Shown: positions 21,030 through 32,779 of the stretch, piece by piece
How positions within the stretch are numbered: position 1 is the stretch's first letter
Layout of the letters: the number at the start of each line of letters is the position of its first letter
Assembly (NCBI GenBank): GCA_012845835.1
Contig: JABAKD010000016.1
Location: 10,537,007 to 10,601,006 of the forward strand
Source of the DNA: Undaria pinnatifida
Lineage: Eukaryota > Sar > Phaeophyceae > Laminariales > Alariaceae
Length of the DNA stretch: 64,000 nucleotides
Direction of reading: 5' to 3'
Translations under genes and position numbers: made by a program
The notes under the pieces: model-generated
What the model was told of the DNA's origin: nothing
The model's input: only the letters and a program-made list of their open reading frames with translations
The model's database searches: none

Positions 21030-22510
21030 ATAGTCTATGCCCCCCTCCTCTATATCGCACCAGGTAGTACATGACAACGCAACAACAACAACAGCAGTTA
21101 TCTTGAAAATTACAACAATAATAATCTCTCCCTCACACACCTGATAAAGAGGAGACGCGGCCCGTAGATTGCCCAGTGTTATACCAAACGGTCAGGATCA
21201 GCTTATCGAGCAGCGCACTTGGTTTTTACTACCGCTCCTCACTCCACGTAAGGCAAGACAATGCGGGCATGCGGTGGAGCCAGTTCGTCGATGCCTAAAA
21301 CGGACTGCAAGGAGGTGAGACGATGGCGAACGCTGTAATGAAATGCACTGCATGCATTCGATACCCCGTCTCTTGGATTGTTTTTATGTTCGATAAACCT
21401 GTTATTTCTGCCGTGGGCAGTTTCGCGCATTTGAGATTTTGAGATTTTGAATACAGCGATCTGTAGATGATGTGATGTCGCTGACGTGGAGGGAATCTTA
21501 GTTTTATTGTGAAACGTCCAGGGGGTATAGTCTATGCTTACTACTTGCAGTCCATTTAGAATGTATGTGGTGTTAGTCTGCAAACGTAGTGGGTGGTTTC
21601 AGTGTGCCCGCATCCGCAAGACTGAGAATCCAGGTGGTGACTTGAAGAAGGTGTGGGAAAGAGGAGCGTGACAGACGCCTTCAACCGGCTAAACTCTTGA
21701 CTGCATTAAGGTTTGTGCTTCGTTGGAGGTTCTTGTGTTACTGTCATGCATGTGTCTGGATGCATGCGTTCTCGTGCTCAACCTGATACATGTACATAGA
21801 TTTGCACTTGTCCCCCTAGGGCCTCGTGCTCAATGGTGTGGTGATTTTGGATGACTACACCACCTTGCTTGTTGTATTTTGCAAAATTTATCTCGGTCTT
21901 ATCATTAGCGACCACAGAGCCCCACATCGGCACGGTAACATCATGGTAGCAACATGGTGTTGCACCTATCGATGGAAATATTTTATCTTGCGATTCATGT
22001 ACATGTACACACCACGAAGCTGTAGCACATTTTATTGTATGACAGGTACCACACACTTGATTTTTTTTTTCGGATACGACCTCTATACGACACCTAAAAT
22101 AAACATCAAAAATCTGTTGAAATCGTAAACAATGTGCAGACGACAGAAAGCGGTATACCTCCACCATTCCGCGCTACCGTGCGGTGCAGCAGAATACACT
22201 AAGGTTTTCGACCCCGATCCGCGACGCGGATTGGTCAACTCAGCCTCGTACCGTTTGTAGCCATTAACTCCTTGCGTTACATCGTACCGTGGCTTCTCAG
22301 CTCGGCCGTCGCCGTTTCTGACGCGACCCATGACGCGTTCTGTCGTAAAATACACCACCATGCGAACCGACGTTGCCCAAAGTCTTCGCGGTTCATAGCC
22401 TTTCAATTTGTTACCGAATCTCAACCATGGGCAAAACGTCATGTAGCATCCACAAAACGACACGTTTTCATACATATAACTTCATGTTTCAGATTCCTTC
22501 AGAGAAATGG
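21030..22510. other. No supported gene
   Basis: ORFs 21778-22167 (minus) and 21826-22128 (plus) overlap and show no domain. The 22083-22475 minus frame is likewise unrecognised. Confidence 0.4.
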
Positions 22511-22512
22511 AT

Positions 22513-23330
<818 letters not shown>

Positions 23331-24040
23331 ATACCTATAGACTATCCAACGAATCTAATTTTTTACACTCAACAACCCATCTTCCTCGCCGAGGCAAAAA
23401 CCCTCCTAATGCGTGTGAGGGTATACCCCACAAAATCTACAAAACAAATGCTCCACCCTCGTTTGGCTGCAACTGTCCCGGCTTTGACCGAAAACCGTAT
23501 AATAGCCGTAGGACCGAGTATGACGTCTTAAAAAGCCAGTCCAGCAAGGCCGACTGCACGTTGGCGCACAACGGCCCGAATCGACTACGAGCGGAACATC
23601 CAGTAGTCGCGAGTAGCTTCGATCGTTTTTCTCCGAAAAAAATGACGCAGCAACAGAAAAACAACGGAACAAAACAAACCTATAAGCGTGACCACGAAGA
23701 CAAGCCGATATTATATTTGCTTCTTCCTAAGAAATGCGAAATTTAAAGGAAGAACCAGAACACAGAATCCTAGTATTAAGACGAGTAAGGCCGTACGTGG
23801 GGAGGTCCTGCCCGACCCGATGCTTCCAGTAGCGTTTGTTGAACACATTTATTTGTGCACCACCACCAAGCAACCGGTGCCAAAGGCCCTGGGGTTGCAG
23901 CGCGGCAGCGCTACATACATAGGACAGGGGAATACGACGACGCGGGGCGACTGTGCTGATCAGTTTCACGCCGAGAGTCTGTCAGTGAGCAGGGGGTAAT
24001 ATATACGTCCGGATTTGATATGTTGTTAATAGACTAGACT
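23331..24040. other. No supported gene
   Basis: The plus frame 23153-23746 and the minus frames opposite it are open by chance and carry no motif. The first part is family C. Confidence 0.4.
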
Positions 24041-24045
24041 ATAGG

Positions 24046-24358
24046 GAGGATCGAGTTTTGACCTGGTCACTGCATGAGGGCAAATACAAAATAATCACAG
24101 AGTTTTGTTCGTATTTCAATGTTAGTAGCGGTAGTGAATAGTGAAACGTGCTGTTTCTTAGTCACGGTCACTCTAACACTGCACCACAGCAGTAAACGTG
24201 GGAAAAAAAAAAAAAAAAAATACTTGGCAATATTTTATAAAATGCTTGTTATTGTTCTCGTCACCATGCAGAGCTGGCGTGCAGATGAGCTCGACACTGG
24301 CAGTCCGGTCCCCTCTCCCTTCACTTCGTACGCCTCGCCCCTCACGCCCCCTCTTTCC
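24046..24358 (+). repeat. Dispersed 300-bp repeat, copy 1
   Basis: Starts GGATCGAGTTTTGACCTGGT, contains GTAGCGGTAGTGAATAGTGA and AGCTCGACACTGGCAGTCCG, and ends CGCCTCGCCCCTCACGCCCC. It recurs in the same orientation at 54207-54507, there just upstream of a real-looking exon. Confidence 0.85.
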
Positions 24359-24716
24359 TTATTGACGAATAATATTGTAAAAATAAAAAACACTACTACA
24401 ACAGCTGTGAGATCGAATATTTTGTCGAAACTCATCATTTGCAAGCTGTGTTTGATACTCCGATCTCGCGTGTTACGGGTTGTGTGTCCTCATTAAGGAT
24501 ATATATTTCAAAAATTAAAATACACTCCATCCAGCTGTGAGATCGAATATTTGTCGAAACTCATCTTGCAAGCTGTGTGTGATACTCCGATCGCGCGTAT
24601 TACGGGTTGTGTGTCCTCATTAAGGATATAGATCGGCGACTCCCCTTGCAACTGCAGTGTAGCTATCAGGGTCAACAGGATGATTTTAGTCAGTCTGTGC
24701 GCGAAAACTATAAAAA

Positions 24717-25110
24717 ACAGAGTTTTCTGAAAAATGGGAACGGAGCCTAAAATGAGAACGGACGGGTTTTTTTAGAAAGCAAACCAATTGTGTACAACTC
24801 TAAGAAACAAAAAATGACAGTCCTGTGGGGCTGTACAGCAGCCTTCGAATGAGCTGTCGCTCAGGCTGGAAGTCCTCGGCATCGCCTCGGTAGCCAGCAT
24901 CTAGAGAAATCACCATAGAGCCAGCGTATATCGCTTTTTGCGCCCACCCGAAGGCATGAGATGGAGCATGACCGTTCTGACGAGCTCCTCTCACAGGGCT
25001 GGCCAAGGGGTTTCGCAGGATCATTTCGGTTCTCTGATACACCACATGGTTCTGGAGATAAGGCTTGGTTCTCATTTTAGGCTCCGTTCCCATTTTTCAG
25101 AAAACTCTGT
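24717..25110 (-). mobile_element. TIR element (43-bp perfect TIRs) nested in family A
   Basis: ACAGAGTTTTCTGAAAAATG...GAGAAC at 24717-24759 is repeated exactly, inverted, ending at 25110. Family A reads continuously across the insertion (CTATAAAA to AAAACCCG). TAAAA on both sides is a likely 4-5 bp target duplication. The 308-bp interior carries a minus-strand frame (see next entry). Near-perfect TIRs suggest a recent insertion. Confidence 0.82.
24800..25093 (-). CDS. 97-aa ORF inside the TIR element, unrecognised
   Basis: The ORF starts in the TIR (MGTEPKMRTKPYLQ), continues as HVVYQRTEMILRNPLASPVR and AGSMVISLDAGYRGDAEDFQ, and ends at 24800. Composition is protein-like and not repetitive. 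It could be a transposase fragment or a captured host exon; I cannot place it in a family. Confidence 0.35.
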   Translation of the reverse strand: MGTEPKMRTKPYLQNHVVYQRTEMILRNPLASPVRGARQNGHAPSHAFGWAQKAIYAGSMVISLDAGYRGDAEDFQPERQLIRRLLYSPTGLSFFVS

Positions 25111-26130
25111 TAAAACCCGTTTCTGAGGGGGACAAAATCTGACAGGTGTGGAAGGAAATGCATCCGTTTATCAAGTGAATCCTGCAAGTCGAATATCCGG
25201 TGAGGGAAGGGCGGAGTTTTGAAGGACGTGGGGGCCTGAGTTTGATAAAAAGGGGGGCAGGAGGGGAGGGGGCGGGTGGGGTAGGTCAATTTGTGCGTGG
25301 AAACTATAAATCCTTCTTGTGGGGGAGGGGGGGGGAATAGGAGGCGGGGGGCGAGGGCTTTAGGTCGCAAAGATGTAGGGGTTCGCTATAATACGCGTCT
25401 TGCTAGGTCTATCTAGCTAGGCGATGGTGCGGGTGGTGGGGAAGGAGGGGGCGTTGGGGTCGGGGGTGGGTGGGAATTGCAGCAGCGGCATGGACGGCTC
25501 TAAAACGATAACGAGGCGATATCCAGGGCGTGGAAATGTTTATTACTCTGGCGGATTTCGATATTAGGTGGGGGTGTTTAAGCAAGAGAAAGCGAGGAAA
25601 AAAAAAAAAAAAAGGGGCGGGGGGGGGAGGTTCAAGAGGTTTAGGTCACATATAATATTAAAATACACTCCAGCTATGAGATGAAGGATTTGGTCGACAC
25701 TGATGTTCGCAACATTGTGTGTGATCCTCCAATCGCGCGTAATAACCATATATGTAGGGGGTTGCTATTATACGCGCGGTGCTGGGTCTAGGCGATCGTG
25801 CGGGTTGTGGGGAAGGAGGGGGCGTTGGAGGGGGGGAGGGGGGATAAATGAAAGCTACGTCATGGATGGCTAGAAAGGTAATGACGTGATATCAATTGCT
25901 GAGAAGTGTTTATTACTCTGGCCGATATCGATTGTAAGTGAGGCGTTTGAACGAACTGGGCGGAAAAAAAAAAAGGGGGGGGGGCGGGGGGGAGGGATCG
26001 GGGGAAGGGGGCGGGGGGGGGGAGGGTTGGGGGGGTTTTGAACAAGAGGGATCGGGGGAGGGGGGGGGGGGGGGGGAGGGGGGGGCGGGGGGCGGGACAT
26101 TTCAATATGAGCGCGGAAACTATAAATCCT

Positions 26131-26880
26131 TAAAGGGAACAAACCTGACGATTGTAGCAACAAGATATCCCTTTATATCATCTGCCTGGTAATGTTTACT
26201 ATTCTAGAAGGTTTGATCTTAGATGCAGTATGCAACCCAGTGTTCAAGTGTAGTAAATAACGTGTTGATTTTTTTTTTTTTTTTTATTCTCCTCTGGCGG
26301 ATGGGGAAAAATAAAGCTTTAGCTCACCACACTTCCACGCATTTTCATACGCGTCGTGTGTCGATTTAACTCAGTTGCTTTCGCAGCCCAACGCTAGCTG
26401 GCGCACCCTTCGGGTCCCATTGTAGGTATAGCAACGTGTTAAATCTTCATAATTTGTTGTACATGGATCGAAAGCTAGAATATTTTATACCTGGTAGAAT
26501 ATTTGTAGTTACCATCATTTTCTGACATCGCTAATGATAATAAAGAGATACGTATTGCCAAATACAACACGCGAGGTGATGTGGTCATGCACTGTTTGTC
26601 ACCGCCGTCATGAAGTTACCATATTTTCTGACATCGCTAATTATACGAAAGAGATACGTATTGCCAAATACAACATGCGAGGTGATGTGGCCATGCACTG
26701 TCACCGCCATTGAGCACTAGATAGAGGGAGAAATGCGAATCGTCAGCGTTTTTTAGGAACGCTTGGTATACACGCGCTCAATTACGTCACCTCGTTAGTC
26801 ATACTTCGCTTGGCATAGGTTGGGAGGCGATCATGCAGACGGTATGTACGAACTACCCTACGCAATGGGTTATATATGTG
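26131..26880. other. Non-coding stretch with a 107-bp tandem duplication
   Basis: 26506-26609 and 26615-26712 are near-identical (TTTTCTGACATCGCTAAT, GAGATACGTATTGCCAAATA, GCGAGGTGATGTGG). No gene is seen. Confidence 0.7.
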
Positions 26881-27025
26881 GCGCTTGCTTCGTGTCAGAA
26901 ATAGCAGAGTACATATTGTTGGTTCGTATTCGTGTCAGAAAATGCAGAGTACGTTGTTGGTTAGTACGGATGGCGTTGTTTGGCTGGAAGAGCATGCATT
27001 TATTTGGTGTTAGAACATACGGAGG

Positions 27026-27045
27026 ATATAGACTATAGTCTATAT
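27026..27045. repeat. 20-bp perfect palindrome
   Basis: ATATAGACTATAGTCTATAT, made of the octamer TAGACTAT and its complement back to back. It is absent from the matching place in the right copy (about 55485), so it arose after or differs since the duplication. Confidence 0.85.
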
Positions 27046-27245
27046 ATTATAGAATATATTATAGATATTAATAGTCGTTGAAAGGGATTTGGTATGGTCT
27101 CAGAAAAGACAGAGTACGATTAGACTATACCATTCATTCCGTTGGACGTTGAAATGACGTTTTTGTTTAGTCAAAAATGCGCAAAATGTTATTTGTGTGG
27201 AGTGTGTTTGGCGTCCGCTGACGATGTGCATCATAATATTCCTGA

Positions 27246-27978
27246 AGCCCTTCCTCCCCCCCCCGCCCCCCCCCCCGCCCCCACACCCCCCACCTCCCCC
27301 CCAACCCATCCCAACCCCACCCCCTCGAACACGCCACCCTCTCTTTACTCACTGATTGTACGACTTACCCCAGGATATACATGATAAACTGATGTATTAT
27401 TTCCAAAACCGTCACATTTATCCCCTCAAAATAATGTATAGTTTCCAGGCACATATTGAGCTGCCCACACGCCCCCCCCCCCCCCCCCCCCGCCCCAACC
27501 CCCCCCTCCCCGCCCCCAATAATATACTGATGCCAAAACCGTCAGATTTATCCCCTCGAAAGGATTTATAGCTTACATGCACAAATTGCCCCCTTCCCCC
27601 CCCCCCCCCCCCTCCTCCAAACCCGCTCGCTTTTGATCAAAACCAGGCCCCCACGTCCTTCAAAACTCCGCCCCACCCCCCTCACCGGTTATTCGACTTA
27701 CAAGATTAACTTGATCAAAGGTTACATTTATTTCCCTTCACAGCTGTCAGGTTTTGTCCCCCTCAGAAACGGGTTTTATAGTTTCCGCGCACAGACTGAC
27801 AAAAATCATCCTGTTGACCCTGATAGCTACACTGTAGTTGTAAGGGGAGTCGCCGACCTATATCCTTAATGAGGACACACAACTCGTAATGCGCGCGATC
27901 GGAGTATCACACACAGCTTGCAAAGATGAGTTTCGACGAAATCTTCGATCTCACAGCTGGAGTGTATTTTCATTTTTT
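27246..27978 (+). mobile_element. Family A insertion with 13-bp target-site duplication
   Basis: ATAATATTCCTGA occurs at 27233-27245 and again at 27979-27991. The right segmental copy (55680-55700) has the empty site. The inserted 733 bp hold several C-rich runs, tandem 5-prime modules and the standard 3-prime module ending GGAGTGTATTTTCATTTTTT. A T-rich end and 13-bp duplication point to target-primed reverse transcription, so family A behaves like a non-LTR retroposon (SINE or truncated LINE). No ORF. Confidence 0.8.
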
Positions 27979-29109
27979 ATAATATTCCTGAGCGTCCATG
28001 CAGCACTCCTAGTCAAAATAATTATCAGGTATGCAAATAACAAGAAGCCGAGGGCGGCGAAATGTACCGCCGATGTATCGTATAGTATACGTACACTATA
28101 TGATATGTAAACGTTAAAGAAGCCAAGGCCGGCGAAATGTACCGCCAGTGTATCATCGTGTACGTACACTAAACCATATGTAAGCGTGTACTGTCTGTTA
28201 TACCTTTCGAATTTGCCTCCAAAAATAATATGGCGATCTCTGTAACGCCTACTTTTCCTTCCGCCCAATAGTGCATTGTAACCGCCGTTTCCCTCTCTCC
28301 CTTCTCCCCTTCCGCTTCCTTCCTTCCGGTGTTTTTGTTGGGTTTTCCCTGTCGGCCTGGTTGTACCTTTTTCCATGTACCTTTTGCCGTGTACCTGTCG
28401 TGCACCGGTATCGATGCTTTCCTGTGGACAGGTGTTGGAGATGTTGTGGCGGTGCCTTTCCACGGTACGCACCATGCGCCCCAGCATGGTGGACGTCGAC
28501 GCTATGCTAGCAGATCTCCTCGAAGAAGAAGACTGATTCTGCCGTCACCTACCCCCGCCAACATCGCCGCCCCTGGAGGGTAAATTTGCTATTGATAGGA
28601 CGGAGACGGCGCTCTGACCCCTTGACTGACCGCCCTCGTACACTAACACTACGAAATGTACTAAAGGTCAAAAGAGGCCTTTGTGCGCCCGAAAATACCT
28701 GTCTCTCATCTTCAGTGTAGCGTATTTTCTGGAGAGCGAGGGGGTGTACGCCCAACCATACAGTACACACACCGTACACAACTTGAAGCAATTTGCTTGG
28801 GCCCTTTTTTTCTCACGTTGACCTTTCTGCCCCAATCTGGCAAGGTTTCATTCATTTTGGCGGAGGTGTGCAGCGCAATCGGGAAGGAGCGTGTGGGTGG
28901 GCTTTGGGTCGGGTCTTACAGTTTGACAGCGTGGTTCATAGAATGACATGTGCAGTCTGTCGAATCTATTATCGCCCAACCAGATATTTTGCGAGCGACC
29001 GGGAGAGTTGTCGTAATACACACACCCTTCCACCCTTGTACTCCACAGGACGTTTGCTTTCGTAGCCTCGTGATGATGCGATTAGTCTACAGGACATGTG
29101 TTTCCATAG

Positions 29110-29439
29110 CTACGTGATGACGGCGCTAGTTGTGCGCCGTCTTCTCGAAATCATCTTGGCGCGGTAGGCTGTTGCCAACTGCATGCCGGTTGAAGAAGGA
29201 GCGGGGGGTGATCGGGATACCCCGCAAGGTTGATCGTGCTTTGTCTTTTCACCCCAATGTTTGTGCTTGGGGTCGTTTGTTCGGGGAGTAAACATGTCTA
29301 CCTGACCTCTGGTATACTGTTGTTGTAAAACTCGCTTACATGCAGCCCACGTATGTTTGCTTTTTAGAAGTAATGTGGCCCCATTTATACCAGCAGCGAC
29401 AACGAAGTGTTTGGGGAAACATACACAGCGTATACTCAC
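29110..29439 (-). CDS. Hypothetical ORF in the left duplication, partly kept in the right copy
   Basis: The frame starts MSIRCVCFPKHFVVAAGING, continues through KSKHTWAACKRVLQQQYTRG and runs to 29110. The right copy (57356-57565) keeps the TLLLKSKHTWAACKR part but then hits a shift. No family recognised. Conservation may simply reflect recent duplication. Confidence 0.25.
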   Translation of the reverse strand: MSIRCVCFPKHFVVAAGINGATLLLKSKHTWAACKRVLQQQYTRGQVDMFTPRTNDPKHKHWGEKTKHDQPCGVSRSPPAPSSTGMQLATAYRAKMISRRRRTTSAVIT

Positions 29440-31779
29440 AATAGGCTTTGGAAGCTTCTGCGTTCAACCCCCCCCCCCCCCCCCGGGTATTTCTTACAGT
29501 GAATGAACCTATCAACGAGGCCGGCCCTTTTTACAATTTTTTTGGCCGCGTCACAGTATACTCCGAGTATAGTACAAGAGGACGAATTGCTATGGAGAGG
29601 GAATGGGGTTTGGTTTCCTTCGTAAGCGGGCGAGAACCACATCCAACCCGCCCGTTGATAGAGATGGTTCATTTGTTGTAGTTTTTGCTTTTTTTCGCTT
29701 CCCTGTCGATGTCGTTTTAGTTATAATCCACACGACCGGATATTAAGGTAGCGGGTTTGAATGTCGTGCCGTATGTATGTTCATGTTGAATAATAACGTA
29801 AATTAGCAAATCGTCCCACATAGGGACGGCTTCGGGAAGGAAAGGGGGGCATGTAGGAATGTTGCGATAGAGTTGGCAATGTAGCTTCCTTTCTCGTATT
29901 TCAGCACTACTAGTGGACAGGAATGCAACCAGGAACTGGTTTATCTGTACCATAGCACACTGCTGTTTTCTTGCCGCCATCCTAGGCTGGTATATTCGTA
30001 CTTTCCTCCCTTTTTGCGTATGATACCCCCCTTCTGTACTTATGGCAGGGTAGGACTTTGCTACGCAGAGTACTGCGCTGTTCTGGCACCACTTCGTGCT
30101 CTTGTATGCCTAGGTCTGTACCGCTTAAGATACTGCTCGTACTTTTATTTTCAAGGCAGCTTTTTTCTCGTTTTCGTGTTCATTTTGTTTATAGAAAATT
30201 TCCCATATCAGCTAGCTGGTAGTTCATCCAGTCGGATCGAATCACAACAGGTTTACCGAGTTGATTGCATCAAAGCGGCAGGTCTGTGTGGTATCGTACA
30301 TGGGCGTGTAACTATAAGGAAGAAGTGCTGAGTAGCATTAGTGTTATTAATAGAAGCCGGTGCTCACTGTGCTGGTACATTGTGTGATGCTGTGTCCCAA
30401 GGCGGAAAGGCATGCTTCGTGCTCAGATGTTGACCATCAGTAACGCACATGTACCCGTAACATTAGCGCATGCTACTCCTGCTTGGTGCAGATGCATGCG
30501 CAGTCCAGGTGTACACCATACTGTATTTATTTGGACATCATGGATAGGGAGAAAAATTGAGCAATATTTTCGTTCAAACAGGTTCAGCCGTATTATGTTT
30601 TGCTTCTTTTACGGCCAGTGAAGGCAATGTTATCAGATCGAATCACGAGATAATTGAGATATCATTGGCCAATGTCCGGTCTGGAAATTTTTTCATCTCA
30701 CGGTGAGGGCGGGGCAACCCTTACCCCACCCGATCTAACCCGGAAGGGGTGACCCGACCCTCAAAAAACCCTCGAACCGATTTTATCAAGAACATACAGC
30801 CAGCTTCAGCCTCTTTCTCGTACCGAAGGTAGCCTCAATAACAGCACCGCCAGATTCTGCCGTAAGTAACAAAAGCATATAACCACGCGCTCGTAAGGCT
30901 CAATTACAGCACCGCCAGATTATTGCCCCAACCAAAAAATAAAACCACGAAGAAAAAATGCGACTACACTCCGGAACACGAAACGACAAAACGCGAAAAC
31001 AACCCTCGCTGTACAAAACTCAGCGACATCAACAAGAAAAAAGCCGGGTGAACCCCTTTAGAACTGCCCCCACGTCTTTTGGTGCACACGCTACTTGGAT
31101 AGTCTATAGTGTGAGTTAATTCCATTCATCGGAAACGGGGTAAACGGCCCAACCATACAATGTTGCTGCCGCAGGGTGTCGAACATACTAGCATTGTTGT
31201 TGTTCTCACACTAACTCGCATAGCATAGAAGAGCGTGGCGTGGACTCTTCTGGCAGACGGCCCCGCTACACTCCAACCGGTAAAACAAGGTCAACGTAAA
31301 TAAACCCTTCAAGAACTGCAAAACACTAACTCCAAGTGATCTGACCAAAACAAACGTGAGAATGCAAGTTCAAGAGGGTTCACCTGCCAAGACCGGTCTC
31401 CCATGATAGCATCTAGGCAGGAAACGGCTGTTAAAAATCAAGAAAGCGGAAACTCGTCATTTCCTCAGCAAACGTTTTCGTTTGGTTGAAAAAGTTCCGA
31501 CATGTTCCCATGTTCCCACGTTCTGTACGTTAGGTGGCAAGAAAATATATCTGGCAGTTTCCCGCCCGCTGGTAGTCACGCAAGGTTTACCGTAAGTTCT
31601 ACATTAGGCATTACTACAGCAGTAGGTCCATTGCCCCGCCCTATTACTCCGTCAAAAGACACCGCTAAAATAGTGCTTCCGAACACCTCGCCCAAATTAT
31701 CCGACCAAAGCTGTAGAGCCGTCTAATCCCCGTGTCATAGAGCGCCCAAAACATACCCCCCCCCCCTTTTAAAGGGAGG

Positions 31780-32365
31780 GCACCTAGCTGTGCTAACATC
31801 GTGTATTTGAGGGCGCCCAGCTGTGTTCACAAAATCTCCCCGGCATAGAGGGCGGGTGCTCACATGGTGTCAACAGATACCCCGTCTGGAAAGGACGCCC
31901 AGCTGTGCAAACGTATTTCTCCAGAACACACTGGTGGGACCTATGCATATCGACCAAATAATCAATATAGGCGGTCTTATCAACCGCCTAGAAAGAAGGA
32001 CAACCTCTAGCCCCGCCGAACACGAGCGGAGCGCCCATCTGTCTTAAAAATATATCCGCCCAGCTATGCTAACATGTCTACGCCTCGCTGTGCCACCTCC
32101 AATGCCGCGGCCAGTCATGCTGACATCTCTCTCTGTCGAAGCGAGCATTCAGCCGCGCCGCGTTACAGGTTGCATTCCCATCTGGACCCTCTGGGGACTT
32201 CAAAGGGGAAACACGTAGAACAAAAAAAATCTCCTTCGCCGGCTGTGCCTAAAACAATACCTTCCCTCGTCTGAGAGGGCGCCCAGCCGCGCTAACATCT
32301 CTCCGCTAAGCTGTGCCAAAACCAACACATATCCCGGTCTTGCTAGAGGGCGCCTAGCTGCGCTA
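31780..32365 (-). repeat. Degenerate array of VPS2 C-terminus-like units, left copy
   Basis: About ten decayed copies of GGGCGCCCAGCTGTGCTAAC(AT) spaced 25-80 bp apart, directly after the VPS2 exon stop on the minus strand. See the right-copy array for interpretation. Confidence 0.7.
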
Positions 32366-32366
32366 A

Positions 32367-32560
32367 AATCTCTTTCGTTTTCGCGTCCAACTCTGTCTCG
32401 GTCGCGGACGCCGGTCTCGCGACGGCGGGGGCGCCGGTGGGAGCGTCCATCACCTTCCCGTCTACATCCAGGCCGATCTATGCCAAGACTTGGTTGACGG
32501 CATTGTCGGCATCCGCCTCGATCCCTTCGTTCTCGAACTGGTGGCCAAGAAAAAAAAGGA
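32367..32560 (-). pseudogene. Dead copy of the last VPS2/CHMP2 exon
   Basis: On the minus strand it reads FENEGIEADADNAVNQVLA, a stop, IGLDVDGKVMDAPTGAP and ends KEILAQLGAL. The live copy at 60446-60640 has Glu (GAA) where this one has TAG. It lacks all upstream VPS2 exons; the homology stops at about 32770 in the intron. It is a by-product of the segmental duplication. Confidence 0.88.
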
Positions 32561-32779
32561 AAACGCGCGGCGGTGGGGGTGGGAAGAACAGAGGAGCGGT
32601 AGGGTTAGGCGATAATGACATATGGCAGGACGGGCGGTCAAGGGAAACCGTCCCGCGGTCAAGGGTATCAGGACCGATCATTCAACCCTAAAACCCAGAA
32701 GTTTGGCGTCAATCATGTTGAATTATTGGACAACTGCCGTCGGTCAAGGTGCCAAAGTGCCGTCTCCTGACCCCTCGGA

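Larger units (their letters stand above)
24370..26130 (-). mobile_element. Family A repeats, inverted, several tandem/truncated units
   Basis: Reverse copies of the family A 3-prime module at 24404-24482 and 24530-24700, the 5-prime module at 25111-25330, and further decayed units with AACAATTGTGTGTGATCCTC-like sequence and G runs at 25560-25760 and 25970-26100. The first copy is interrupted at 24717-25110 by a TIR element. Glycine/proline-rich frames here come from G runs. Confidence 0.7.
26880..32770 (+). repeat. Segmental duplication, left copy
   Basis: Co-linear with 55350-60871 at an offset of about 28,100 bp, in the same orientation, with roughly 85-90 percent identity by eye. Anchors are TCTGTAACGCCTACTTTTCC (28237/56337), TCTCACGGTGAGGGCGGGGC (30696/58803) and the VPS2 last exon (32370/60446). 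The left copy has a family A insertion (27246-27978) and other small indels. It ends near 32770, inside what is VPS2 intron in the right copy. Confidence 0.88.
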
